A DNA stretch of 64,000 nucleotides from Ilex aquifolium. Taxonomy: Eukaryota; Streptophyta; Magnoliopsida; Aquifoliales; Aquifoliaceae. The notes beneath the pieces are model-generated. The model did not search any database and was not told where the DNA came from. It saw nothing but the letters and a program-made list of their open reading frames with translations. The stretch lies in the NCBI GenBank assembly GCA_951799425.1, contig OX637397.1, positions 5,075,001 to 5,139,000 of the forward strand, given 5' to 3'. The translations under genes and the position numbers were made by a program. How positions within the stretch are numbered: position 1 is the first letter of the stretch; the number at the start of each line of letters is the position of its first letter. Of this stretch, positions 34,580-46,381 are shown piece by piece.

Positions 34580-34772
34580 ATACTTGTTTGACCACGCAAC
34601 AGCTTTTTTTTACCATAATATGGTTTTTTTTATATTTTATTATTATTTTTAAATCTTTTTTTTTTTTTTGGAATTTTTTGTTGTTTGTCTAAAAGATGCT
34701 TTTAATTACATTTTGTTTTTTACAAAGAAGACATATATTTGTAGAGGTTTCAAAATCAATCAAAATATGGGA

Positions 34773-35195
34773 ATGTCAGTTGAGTTTGTTCAAGTTAGTG
34801 ATCGTGTATAATATTCTGGAATGTCAGTTGAGTTTGAGAACTCTTATTGCCCTATCCAAATTGTTGGAAAATTGTCAATGGCAAAAGACAAGATATACTG
34901 CATCACTAATGCTATTGGAACTTACATTTTTTTTTTTTTTTGGAGGGGAGAGGGAGAGAGGGACTTGAACCCTTGACCTCAAAAAGGCAAAACTTTCACA
35001 AGGTAAAGAGTACCATTGGACCAATTGAGTTTGTTCAAGTTAGTGCGCGTGTATAAATATCCTAGACAAAAAAAATTGTAATACATTACACGCTTGTGTA
35101 GTTATTTGGTATTTCGAAAACCCTAACCAAATTGTTCGAAAATTGTCAATGGCAAAAAGCAAGATATAATTCACCACTAATACTATTAGGGCATA
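34773..35195. repeat. Diverged direct repeat around a SINE
   Basis: 'ttgagtttgttcaagttagtg' type sequence followed by 'gtgtataa', 'ccaaattgtt' and 'gaaaattgtcaatggcaaaa' occurs at about 34775-34905 and again at about 35024-35180. The SINE lies between the two. Just after the second member (35188-35255) is a diverged half of the foldback MITE seen at 44177-44359. Confidence 0.65.
34927..35026 (-). mobile_element. tRNA-derived SINE
   Basis: On the minus strand a Pol III A box (TGGTCCAATGG, 35023-35013) is followed about 42 bp later by a consensus B box (GGTTCAAGTCC, 34971-34961), then a CT-rich stretch and a 15-base A tail (T-run 34927-34941 on +). This is the layout of a short tRNA-derived retroposon. 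It does not fold as a tRNA, since it lacks an acceptor stem and anticodon arm. Confidence 0.7.
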
Positions 35196-35255
35196 ATTTG
35201 AATACTTAATACATTATCACTGTTGAATTGATGGTGAAGTGCATTCAATATTGAG

Positions 35256-35625
35256 ACTTAGACAATAAGAACCACCAAAGGACAAAAGAAATATAATCTT
35301 AGCATGTGTACTTTGCATTTGTGAGTTTGTAAAAAAGCAAGAAATATAATCTTCAGTTAACAGCAAACACCATTTCTAGAATTCTTTAAGAAAGGGCATC
35401 CACCTTTTTTTGTAAAGAAAAAGGGCTTCTACTACTAATCGAAAAGGTTCACAGAGTTTAGTCACAAAACAACAACATTGAGCGCAGAAATTTACCCCAT
35501 AATGTAGCAACTAGCTAGCTTTAATACAGTTGAAGACTAAGCACAATGAGACATCAAATGTTTACACAAAATGTCGTACATTAACGCATAAGAACCACCG
35601 AACGGTCGAAGATGAAGGCAACATT
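35256..35625. other. 3' flank of the first polymerase-subunit gene
   Basis: No separate gene is seen. The last 100 bp or so before 35626 would form the 3' UTR of the minus-strand gene. Confidence 0.5.
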
Positions 35626-36156
35626 TTAAGAAACGGGCCCAAGAAAATCCCCCTCCAAGCTAACAACTGCTTGGAATTCCCTCTGAGCCTCTATATACTT
35701 CTCCCCAATCACAATGAAGCGCACCACCACATCTTTCTCAATTTTCGGCATCTTTTCATTCATGAAGATGGGATTTTCCCCAGGCACATATTCATATCCG
35801 GGCATTTTTTTATTGGAGAGATAAATGTTCTCGATAGGCCCACATCTCAAGAAAACTCCGTGCTTCAAAATCTTGTGAACAACTCCCTCCAAGATTTCTC
35901 CCCTGTAAATCCTGAAGGTGATGCAGCTGAAGACAACAGGAAAGAGTACATCCCCTGAGTTTTGTCTAACCTTCCCTTCCCCAATGCTCTCTAATGTTGT
36001 CACTGCAAGAAAATAGCCAAGATCTTTGGTGGCCTTCTTGATCGAGAACTCATCCATCAGACGAATGATGATTGCCCTTTGAAGCATCAACCCTTTAGCA
36101 TCCAAGTTTTCAGCAGGAATTATGATATTCCATGGCAACTGTACTTTGAGAAACAT
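35626..36156 (-). CDS. NRPE7: RNA polymerase IV/V subunit 7 (RPB7-like)
   Basis: A 176-aa protein encoded in one coding exon. The ATG at 36156 starts MFLKVQLPWNIIIPAENLDA, the standard N-terminus of the family. A 3' splice site (tatggcag|gtggg) lies 13 bp upstream, so the 5' UTR is interrupted. The N-terminal tip domain is about residues 1-80 (KKATKDLGYFLAVTTL, GDVLFPVVFSCITF). The C-terminal S1-like OB domain is about 80-176 (HGVFLRCGPIENIYLS, PGENPIFMNEK, SLEGDFLGPVS). In plants these paralogues of Pol II RPB7 pair with subunit 4 to form the stalk of Pol IV and Pol V, which make siRNA precursors and scaffold transcripts for RNA-directed DNA methylation in the nucleus. Length and motifs look intact. 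The choice between NRPD7 and NRPE7 is not settled. Confidence 0.88.
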   Translation of the reverse strand: MFLKVQLPWNIIIPAENLDAKGLMLQRAIIIRLMDEFSIKKATKDLGYFLAVTTLESIGEGKVRQNSGDVLFPVVFSCITFRIYRGEILEGVVHKILKHGVFLRCGPIENIYLSNKKMPGYEYVPGENPIFMNEKMPKIEKDVVVRFIVIGEKYIEAQREFQAVVSLEGDFLGPVS

Positions 36157-36168
36157 TTTCCGCAATTC

Positions 36169-38110
36169 CCACCTGCCATATTGACCAAAACAATTGCTGT
36201 AACCATTTATCAAAAACATGTGACAAGAAATGTAATCTAATTATTTGCACAACCCTTTCAAAAAAAAAATTTATTTGCACAACAGTAGAAGCAATTGCCA
36301 TTCCAAATACACAAAATAATATAAACCAGGTAATAAAAAGATGCATTTCTAATTAGTCACACGACAGTGGAAACAATTCCAAATTAAATATTAACTAAAT
36401 ATGCACCAGTGACCAGACATTACAGACACCAAAAAGGAAGAAAGAAGCTCAAAGAGGAGGAGAAGGAGAAAGAGAAAGAGAATAAAAAAATCAGGGAAAA
36501 AAAAAACAGAACGGCACCCCAAGTCCAAATTATATTTCAGTTTCATGAAAAAAGAAGGATGAGAGGGAAGTAGAGAGAGAAAAGCAAACAGGGGGAAAAA
36601 AAAAAAAAAGAACAGCCCCAAGAACCACATTTATTATTGACTTGATTTTTAAAATTCCTCGCTCTCTTCCTATGACAAAACAAGAAATAGTTGTGATAAG
36701 TATGTTAGAACAATTCATAATCCATAGACAATGGCAATGACAACTGTTTGAAACTTGTATTGCATCAACCTCACTACCAAGTGTACATCAATTATATACA
36801 ACTATGTCCATATCATCAGCACATAAACTCCCAATGTATAAAGTGATCATATAACACATAGGATCTCATTTTATTAAAAATTGATAATCAGAGTGAGGAG
36901 CACTACGACAAACTAGATTCTGCTTATCCTACTGATGATGATGGCAGAAATGTTGATCTATTATCTAAAACTCTATTCTCTTTACCAAAATAGCAGGTTT
37001 AATCTTACTCTTAACACACATAGGAACAATCATGATCACATATCTATACACTAAAAAAGGCGTACAGTATTTAGGACTACTGCATAGTCTGCTTCCAGAT
37101 ATTCTGGTTTCAACATATAGACGAGGCTATATATATAATCAATTATATATTTTCAGTTTTGTATTTGTGCTGCAAAACTAGAATGTCACAAAAAATACAG
37201 ATGCAAAGGTATAGAACAAACAAACATCTTTACTAATCTTATAAAGTAGAAGTACACAAACATATCTCAACAAAAAAAAAAGTCACATATTCCCAAACCA
37301 CAAGAAATCTAACAAATTTACAAAGAAAAAAAGAAACCCAAAAAACACATAAACAGAAAAGCAAACAGAAAAAAGCAAAAGGAAGTATGCAACAGGATTC
37401 TAATTTCTATGATCTCTGTAAATTTTGTTGATAAGAACAACCAAATAAACAAATTCCAAAAGCATGCTGTACTCACAACACCCACAAATTAAACCCAAAA
37501 ATCCAGCTCCTCCAAACTGCCTCAAAAACCCCCATTCAGTCAACCAAAACAAATCCCATCAAGGGTTTCCCCAAACAATATTCATAACAATCCAAAACCC
37601 TCAAAGTAGTAGTAACCCCTAAACCCAAGAAACGTAAATACTCATCAGTGAGACAGAATACAAAAATTTCTCTAACACATCTTCACAAAAAAGAACCAAA
37701 AATAAAATAGCACCAAAGAAAACCCTATTAATCAACACAGAGGAGACTCGAAACCCATATTCAAGACGCAAAAGAAAACAGAGCAAAAATCTAATTTTTC
37801 ACTTTTAGGTAGTGCCAAAGAAACACTCTATTGCTCAAAGTAATTAAAACCCAGAACCCAAATTCAAGAAACAAACAACAAAAACACAAGAAAGTCCTAA
37901 ATTTCTTCGTTATCGAACTAATGTAGGTTAGAAAATAAATAAGAAATTGCATGAAATATATAGAGAGAAATCACAGAGTTTGGTGCGCAAACCCGTTACG
38001 AGAAGAATCGTCCTATTGGGCTGTATGCAACGAGAATAAGAATAGCTTTAGACGATCTTCTTTTGTGCTTCTCCAGCTGCGAGTGAACCCAATGGAAGAA
38101 CAACTCTTCC
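36169..38110 (-). other. Probable 5'-UTR intron and leader of the first polymerase-subunit gene
   Basis: Between the acceptor at about 36169 and an obvious change in composition at about 38000 there is only A-rich, non-coding sequence on the plus strand (T-rich on the gene strand), as is usual for a plant leader intron. The segment 37990-38110 is less AT-rich and, on the minus strand, holds a possible donor ('cttctc|gtaacg'). It is the best candidate for the first, non-coding exon. Transcript evidence would be needed to confirm it. Confidence 0.5.
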
Positions 38111-39081
38111 GTCTGTAATGACTCAACTCATGCCGAAGGCATGAGGACTTTTTGGTCCTTTCAATTTCTCAAAAATCAAGAAATTAATTTTTTAAAAGTG
38201 ATAATAGTAGCACTACTTAATATTTTGTATTTTAAATAATATTTTAATTTTTTAATTATGTAATTTAAAATTAAAATAAACAGATGTAGGTGTAGATTGA
38301 TGGAATTATTTGATATTGGGGAGTGTGTTAATTAAATTGTAGTATTGAAATGTCGTGTAGAGAAGTTGACATTTTTGGGCGAAAAAAAATTAGGATAAAT
38401 TTATACCATTAGATCAAAATAATGAAGATTGAATCAATCTTAACTGTTATTGTACTTTTATAAGTTAAAAATTTAACTTTCTAACTGTAATATTAGATAT
38501 ATGTCTAACTAATTTGTATAGTGTTTAAGAGAGTTCGTATCGACTCTTTTACTTAATGAATTTAACGAGTTCACTTATTTTTCGCTCCAATTCGTTAAGA
38601 CTAAACTCAGTCTCATTAACACAAATTGTGCAAAATTCATAGATAATATTATCGAATATATATTTGAAATTCAACATACAATGTTTGAAATTCATATCCC
38701 TTAAAAGCTCAAGTCCATAAGTAATGAGTTCATCAATAGTTTATTAGAATATTTTAACTTATTTTTTTATTTGATGCAGAATTCCCACACACATACAATA
38801 CCACGGGTATTTTTGTGTCATTACATGAAAAATCTTAACATCAATCTATAATCAACATAATAAAAAAAAAACCATGTAATATGAAAATGAAGCACAAAGT
38901 AATAGGCTGTCAAACTTCATCTCTATTGAACATGGGAATTGAAATCCTTGTACCTGTATATTACATCAGGCTATTAAAATTTTTAAAAAAAATTCATGTA
39001 ATTAAAATTTCAATACACTAAATATCATATTTTCAACAAGCAAGCACAACAATGCCATAATCATCCCATATATAAAATCTT
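38111..39081. other. Intergenic spacer between the two polymerase-subunit genes
   Basis: AT-rich with no recognised gene or element. It would include the promoter of the left gene and the 3' end of the right one. Confidence 0.5.
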
Positions 39082-39651
39082 CTACAACCCCAGTTCATCA
39101 GATCCTGGCAATGAAATTGGCCCGAGGCAATCGCCTTCCAAAGTGGCAAGAATCATGAATTCCCTTTCGACTTGCTGGTTTTTTGTTGTCCATCTCACAC
39201 CAAACACCATGAAACGGATCACCACATCATTCTCTATTCTGGACAGATCGTCGCTTATGAAATATGGATTCTTCCCATGAACGTAGAAGTAATTTGGCAT
39301 CTTTCGAGCTGAGAGATAAACGTATTTCATGGGCCCACATTTCAGGAAGACTCCCCGTCTATGTATCGATTGCACTACACCAAGCATGACCTCTCCATTC
39401 ACAGGTAGGAAGGTGCGACAGCAGAAGGTTACTAGAAAGAGTAGATACTTATCAGAGTCGTTGAACTTTCCATTGTCTATGCTCTTCAAGTTGGTTACTG
39501 CAAGAAAGTAACCACACTCTTCTGCAGCCTTGCAATTCAACAGTTGCTTCAAAAGGCATGTTACGATTGTACTTTGGGGGACTATTCCACTTCTGTCCAG
39601 GCTTTTGGCAGGGATAACTACAGGGTAGCAACACTCAACTTCACACAGCAT
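39082..39651 (-). CDS. Divergent RPB7-like subunit, tandem paralogue (NRPD7/NRPE7-like)
   Basis: A 189-aa protein. The ATG at 39651 gives MLCEVECCYPVVIPAKSLDR, which aligns with the N-terminus of the neighbouring paralogue. An acceptor (gatgtag|gtatt) lies just upstream. The two-domain layout is kept: tip (AAEECGYFLAVTNLKSID, YLLFLVTFCCRTF), then OB domain (RRGVFLKCGPMKYVYLS, RIENDVVIRFMVFGVRW, ATLEGDCLGPIS). It has a short extra C-terminal tail (LPGSDELGL). Identity with the left gene looks well below what a recent duplication would give, so this is an old tandem pair. No stop or frameshift is visible. It may serve a different polymerase from its neighbour. Confidence 0.82.
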   Translation of the reverse strand: MLCEVECCYPVVIPAKSLDRSGIVPQSTIVTCLLKQLLNCKAAEECGYFLAVTNLKSIDNGKFNDSDKYLLFLVTFCCRTFLPVNGEVMLGVVQSIHRRGVFLKCGPMKYVYLSARKMPNYFYVHGKNPYFISDDLSRIENDVVIRFMVFGVRWTTKNQQVEREFMILATLEGDCLGPISLPGSDELGL

Positions 39652-39660
39652 ATTCAATAC

Positions 39661-42600
39661 CTACATCAAAATGACCAAACAAATTACAAATTAAGAAACG
39701 TAATAAGTTTTAATCACGACTCATATACCAGACCACTAAATAAGACACAAACAAACCAAAACGCAATAGATCCCTGCTATTTTGCTACACATGTGGACTC
39801 CTCTCAATAGTTCAACACGAAAACAGGGATTACATAAGGTACCACTCTCAAAAATAACCCATTTTGAAATTTGCAAATCAGATCTCAATGACATAAATAA
39901 TCTATATGGGAAGTTAAAAAGGCTGCTAAAAAAAGCATTCAGTTATAAGCAGCTACTAGTATCTCCCTCACTCACTCATAGTCCCCGCCCCCCCGTCTTC
40001 TCTCTCCAGCTGGAAATACATAAAATATATAATATAAGTACAGAAATAAAGAACAACTAACCTGGAACTACAGAACGACCTGAGTTTTGACAGGCCCTGC
40101 ACATGCTAACCTACCTTTAATATGCTCATCATCGATGTGTATGCCTGAGGAATCCAATATTTGAATTGGAATTTAATGTTAAACCAGGTGTTGTGGTGCT
40201 CAAACTTGAAACAACAATGGTGTGTATCCTCTTATTAGTGAAGTTATGTCGAAGATACTTTCCTTCCACCTCAAGTGAGAAGAATAAAATAGATCCCCAT
40301 GAAAGAGGACACTCAAGTTAGACCATTTCAAGTAACTCGATCAACATGTGTGAAGTTGTGGAGACAGAATATCACATGTGGCCTCCAGATTTATGGGCAT
40401 AAAAGTATGAACCCTATCTTCAATAATTTGCATATAATAACATGCTTCAGTCATTTAGAGAAAATCCAAACATGCTTCAGTCACTCCCAGCAGCATTCAC
40501 AACTACAGATGATAAAAAAAACCATTCCAGTGCCCTATGAGAGGATCTTCATATTATCATGCATCCCTTATTCAAAGATTGTAGAAAACACCACATTAAT
40601 TTGGATACTCTATTGAGTTGCTTATGAGTTGTTTAGAGTTTGATAGACAAACCTGAAGGGTGGAATGAGCCTTAAATAAGCCGGCACTATGACCACACTC
40701 CTATTTATCCCTTAAAGCACTTGCAGATCTAGCCTACTTAGGACACTTGTGACAATAGTGCACACCCACTCAGTTGGAGAACTATTGAAACTTTTGAACA
40801 AAGAGATAGCTCACAACCTAGCATCCCCTAATCACTTCATCACATCTGCTGTGTATTGATAACAGAATATGCAGTGCAGAAGAAGTGATGGGTAAAATCC
40901 TAACAAAGGAGAGCTACCCTCAGTGGTCCCCTCTACCTATCTTATAACAGGAAATCAGAAAGTAAATCACATATTTTTCCCTCTTATACATGATATAACT
41001 CTCAAATCTCCCCTGCCCAGCTTCTTACACAGCTGATGATGACTCCTCCAAATCTTTTGTAAACATGTCAGTTAACTTCAAATTTCACATGTTGCAATTT
41101 TATTTTCTTCTCATTACCATAGCTTCACCCAAAAAACATTAAGTTCTAAGATGGTATACTGGATTGAAACCAATGTACACAACATCTTTATGACCAAGTG
41201 TTCAGAGCATCCAATCACCTGGACAGGTGATTTAACCCAAATTGTCACAGAAGCTGTCTAAACTGCAGTTATATACTCAAGAGTTCACACCGTTTGAAGG
41301 AAGAATAAGCACAAATGGAATTCAGACATAGAAACTTCTCCAGCTACTTATGATCGATCTCATTGTCACGTCACTGGATGATATCGATTAAGCTCATCAA
41401 ATGCTCCTTGAAGCCACCACAAAATATCGATAGACGACTTATCCTCTTTATAAATCAATACCTATTCTAAACAATCCAAGACCTTTCGAATTTTATCCAA
41501 ATGACATTGCCAATGTTTGAGAACATAGCACTGAGCCTAATAACTGCACGGCATCGCACCAAAGTAATGTTATCTGGAATGCAAATTGCTCCAATATGTG
41601 GAATGGGAACGACAGCAACCGAAATGGGAACGTGGTTTGCCACCTCTTATATAGATTGCATAGAATGTTTTAAGCTATACATAAATACAATATTTGCTTT
41701 CTTTCAAGAATGGATGACTAATGCAATTAAATTAAGCAAAGCCACAAATGCATGTTGTATGGTCCCTTCCTCTATCTTCCGTCTAAAAAGCTATGTCTTG
41801 TTAGATACCAGTTCATTTTCTTACATTTTTCTTTCTGCATATTATTCCATAATGCTACTGAAAGGAAATAGAAAATGGTCAGGATCCCAATTATAGCGAA
41901 CCAGCATGAAATTATGAATACATGTATGAGAAGTAAACTTGGTTAGTTTAAACTCAGCTTGATGCCAACTGAATCAACTTAAACAGAGCACACCTTTACA
42001 CCATGCTTGCTGGATCCTTCCCATTCAAAGTTTAAATAACAATCACTATCACGACAACATGAACACGGGACGTAGCAGACATTACATTGAATCAAGATCC
42101 CAAAATGAAAGCGATTATTAGGTAACTCATCCTATTCTTGGAGCCAACAAATTGTACAAAGTCTCTCACTTCACAAGAGTGGGGGCTTTGTTTGGGCGAG
42201 GTTTGAGAGAGTTTTCACTAATCAGGCTTGGGCTGATGTTTTATCCTATACTATGGTTAAAGTATTACCACGCTCAACATCAGATAATTCTCTCCTATGG
42301 TTATCCAGATTGACGAAGGTGTATCTTTTCATCCATCTTCATTCAAATGTCAGAACATGTTGATTAAACACCTCGACTTCTTACAAATTTCAGAGTATTC
42401 GTGGAATTTGCCAGCTTGGGGTTCAAACCAACAAAATTCTGAACTTTCATCATCACATAAACGCTGCAATTATAAATTCTGCTTCGAATCAAAGGTACAC
42501 AACCTTAAATCCCCAAAGCCAACAATTCAATACAGAAGTAAGTGTATTGCATATTGTATCACAGGTATAAAGATGGGAACTATATCACACTTTGAAATAC

Positions 42601-42762
42601 AAATTAACACATGAAGCAGAGTTAAAAACATGTAAAAACAAAACAAAAGCAAAATCAAAAATTAAATCTTGGAACGAATATGGTATAAGAACTTACCTGG
42701 GAGGAAGAAAACCCTTGAATCAGCTACTGGGTGTTGGGCAATTGCCTCTCCGGTCGGACCAA

Positions 42763-42801
<39 letters not shown>

Positions 42802-42900
42802 GGGGGAGGGGTGTGTGTGTGTGTTCAGAACGGTTCAATTGGTGGAACCACAGCAATTCTGATTCGAAATCTTCAAAGTGCACACCAAGCTCGATCTAGT
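39661..42900 (-). other. 5'-UTR introns and leader exons of the divergent subunit gene
   Basis: No other gene is seen here. On the minus strand, a 35-nt exon fits at about 40097-40063 (tgtgcag|ggcctg...gttccag|gttagt). A first exon fits at about 42890-42706, ending ctcccag|gtaagttc and carrying a (CT)n tract. Together they give a split leader about 3.2 kb upstream of the ATG. Frames such as 41501-41896 and 42297-42614 show no family. Confidence 0.5.
42776..42797. repeat. (GA)n / leader (CT)n tract
   Basis: About 11 GA units on the plus strand, read as CT on the gene strand inside the inferred first exon of the divergent subunit gene. CT tracts near plant transcription starts are common. It is followed by (GT)n at 42811-42822. 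Confidence 0.85.
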
Positions 42901-43114
42901 TTGATTGGATTCAGATGAAATTTATTTTCATAGTTTATATTTTAATCTAAAAATTCGATGTAATTCGAATTTTTCAGTTACACGTTAATATGATAACATC
43001 TCATATTTTAATTTCAATTTAGATCCGACCCATGCCCTACCTGGACTCTTGATCCAGATACGTGCGAAGTGCGAACCATCCTCTCCCTCCCACGGTCCAT
43101 ACCCTCCCCCCCCC

Positions 43115-43726
43115 GAATGGGTTGGGCGGGTTAGACAGTCAACTCTAACCCAACTCTAAGTATATAATCTTCAACCCTAACCCTACTTAGGGTTGAGGGA
43201 CTTAACACATGCACTGCCCGAGTTTAATTCAGCGCGGGCTCGAGTTGAATTCGGGTTAATGATTTCGGATTGATTTCGGGTTATTTTATGGGTTCAATTC
43301 GGGTTGAGCCCAAAATAGACTTGTTGTTCTAAACCTGATACACTGTCCCACAATCCATCTACAACATACGTGCTTGCTAGAACCACATAATTTACTGACT
43401 TTTCAGGTTTTATATTAAATAGGTGTTTTGCTGCAATTCCTCCAATAGACATATTGTCATAATTAGTATATGCCCTAAGAATAGAACCCCAAAGTGATGC
43501 AATTAATCCGGGTTGAACCCGAATATTAAATCGGGTTCAACCAGATTTAATAATCGGGTTCAACCCGTGAACCCAATGGCTCAATTCGAGGCTCGCCCAA
43601 ATTGAATTCGGGTTAAGATTTTTTGACCCAAGTCAAACCCAAGTATTAAAAACCCTAACCCAAACCCTAAATTTTTCGGGTTAGCTCGGGTTGAAATCCG
43701 GTTAGCCTGCCCAAGTTGCATCCCTA
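43115..43726 (+). mobile_element. Decayed hAT element of the TAGGGGTGCAAC family (copy 3)
   Basis: The right end 'caagttgcatcccta' and the interior runs of 'caacccga', 'cgggttg' and 'ttaaccctaac' type match copies 1 and 2. The left end has drifted ('ccccgaatgggttgggcggg') and no target duplication is visible. The middle differs from the other two, so it is either an older copy or a different subfamily. Confidence 0.65.
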
Positions 43727-44176
43727 CCCCGTTCCCCCAACCCCCTTTTCTCTCTCTCTATCTCTCTCTCAAACAACCACTTTGCTTTTGTGAACATGAC
43801 CATGTCTATTAATGCAATACGAACACGATATAAAATTAAAAATTTTGAGTGTTAATAAACAAATCACATATGAGGAAAATATTTTTTAACATAGACTCTC
43901 TAAAACTTGACTAGAACCCGTTTCACCATCAGTACTGGAAATCAAAACCTTCCCACCACTTTCAAATTTGCCTTGAATGCTTCAACATGGTTACACCAAG
44001 CGTGACATATTCATTTTCATATGAGCCAAATCATTAGTCCTCTAATAAGCAATCACTCTTTCATCGCGTTCCCGACAATTTATTATATTTGAATTAACCT
44101 AATGGTTACTCTTTCTCTTTGTCTACTTTAAGAACCTGTCAATATTCAGTGACTTATCACTATATTTATATCACTA
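43727..44176. other. Spacer upstream of the bHLH gene
   Basis: No gene is seen. A (TCTC)n tract lies at about 43750-43770. The rest is plain AT-rich sequence. Confidence 0.5.
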
Positions 44177-44359
44177 ATGCTATTGGGACATAATTGAGGG
44201 ACAAAATTTGAGGACATAATGAGTTGTCACCAATGAAATGATAGTGAAATGTATTTAATGATGGGTCCCATTGTAGCATTAAATGAATTCATTATCATTT
44301 CATTGGTGACAACTCATTATGTCCTCAAATTATGTCCATAAATTATGTCCTAATAGCAT
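44177..44359. mobile_element. Foldback MITE, 183 bp
   Basis: The left arm 'atgctattgggacataatt' through 'gttgtcaccaatgaaatgat' is mirrored by the right arm ending 'aattatgtcctaatagcat'. The stem is about 85 bp with few mismatches and the loop is tiny ('gggtcccattgtag'). It lies 430 bp upstream of the bHLH start codon. The target duplication is unclear. Confidence 0.75.
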
Positions 44360-44787
44360 TGCTCTATTTATATATAATCCTAAGAAACTTTTAGTTTAAC
44401 TTATAAACTACTTTTTTTATAACTTGAACTCGTGAGGTAAGTTCTCCTGATAGTTGTTACCTTAATTAGGTACAGAGAAACTTGTGTGAGTGCTAGTCCC
44501 ATTAGCCAAGTAGAGTGAAGCCGACTAATTTTTGTGGAGATGGGTCCTACCAAAATGGCACTAAGGAAATTGACTTCTAACCTAAACATCTACACACGCA
44601 CAGATATCCATATTTACGCTGTTTGACCGGGAAAGAAAACTCGTTTGGACCAAGAAAAAACTCAATACATTTGACCACATGTTAAATGTGAGTTTCATGT
44701 CTAATATGCAGAGATATAGTCAGGAAACACAGTTATTAGAATTTGAAATTCCTGGGAACACACAGGAAGCAAGAGAAGAACGTACAT

Positions 44788-46340
44788 ATGGATCAGTTCT
44801 TTCAATACAACACTTACGGCGGCGTGTGGTGTTTCGACGGGGCTTTTCCGGTGAATCAAAGTGCTTTTGCTGGGTACACGGACCAGCCCGTTGATGGATT
44901 TCCGGCGAAGGGCGGTGGTGCCGGAACGATTCGTCGGAATATGAACAAGAGGATGATTGATTTCTTGAGAAGAAATTGGACGCCGGTGTTGGAAACGGAA
45001 GGAAATGAGAGGGAAAGAGGATATAGACACATGATGAACGAAAGGCTAAGGAGAGAGAAACAGAAGCGAAGTTACTTAGCATTGCTTTCTATGTTGCCTC
45101 TTGGAACTAAGGTCAGTTTTTCTGTGCATTTCTTTTTCAAACTTTGTGACTCCATCTATGCACCGCACCCAATGATGGATTTAGTTGGGTGGGTCTGCTT
45201 GATTAAAAGCTAAACATACAAAAAAAAAAATTTATAGGAGTGACCGTTGAATTGAATAGAGCTGATAGTCGAACAAACTCGGAGCCTAAAAATGTTGCTT
45301 TCTTAACCAAGCTTGAACAAGTCCAAAATAAATCGAGTTCAATTATTTGTATAAAAACGAATCGAACATATCGAGTTCAAACCGAGTCTGTCGGACTCGT
45401 TTTTCAAACAAGTCTAAAAAATTGTTTAAATTTGGTGCGTTTAGAATATAAGCGAGTTGAGCTTGAACGAGCTAAAAAAAATTGAACCTGAGCCGAACTC
45501 GAGTAATTCGATTTGATTAACAATCATACCATTGAGTCATGTCGTTTACTAGTTAACTTTGACTTGATCAATTTAAATGTCATGTCAATAACCCATTTTG
45601 TTTACTATCATGTTATGGCCTAGTTCACCCCCATCAACATAGGACCAAGATCTCCTTTTCTCTCGACAAAACCCATTAGTTCCCTAAAACTAAAATTGCA
45701 CTCAATTCATAAATTAGAATGAGATTTCTATGTTTTGACGCTGACGAGACTCGTTTATTAGTCGTGTGAGTGTATCTTATTGTAGAGTTTGTGTCAATAA
45801 TTAGCTAACATCTAACACTAATTTAGTATCACATAAACGTTAATGAATCGTGCCAAAAATTGCCACACTAGTCCAAGGATATAAAAAATCCAGTGTTTTT
45901 ATGTTTTGCTAGCACTATTATGAGCTATAAATCTTGTCAAACTATCTGTGCTCCCATGCCTATTATTTTTGGATGAATCCCTGTTTCATCATGCTTTTGT
46001 CTCTCATCGACTGTTTTGTGATTATGATTGCAGAGTGATAAAAACTCAATTATTCAAATGACAGCTAAAGAAATTGAAGAGCTTCAAAGATACAAGGAAG
46101 AGTTGGAGACGAGGAACACTGAGCTTGAGTCAGTTTTGGATGATCATGAGAGAGAAAGTAGGGAAGTAGAGAAAGCTAAGATCAAATTAAGGGTAACTTA
46201 TCCTTCATGTGGGATTAACTCTATGTTGGAGGTTCTTAAATGCTTGAAAAATATTGGGTCTAAAACCACAGCAATCCAATCAAAATTTTCTTCAGAGGAG
46301 TTACTAGCTGTACTTGATATTGAAACCAAGGTGTGTGAAA

Positions 46341-46381
<41 letters not shown>

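Noticed and set aside
34927-35026. A tRNA gene on the minus strand
   Set aside because: A and B boxes are present, but there is no acceptor stem or anticodon arm, and an A tail follows. A SINE explains it better.
41501-42614. Frames of 105-131 aa between the subunit gene and its leader exon
   Set aside because: No recognisable family, no splice signals and no codon bias. They lie in an inferred 5'-UTR intron.
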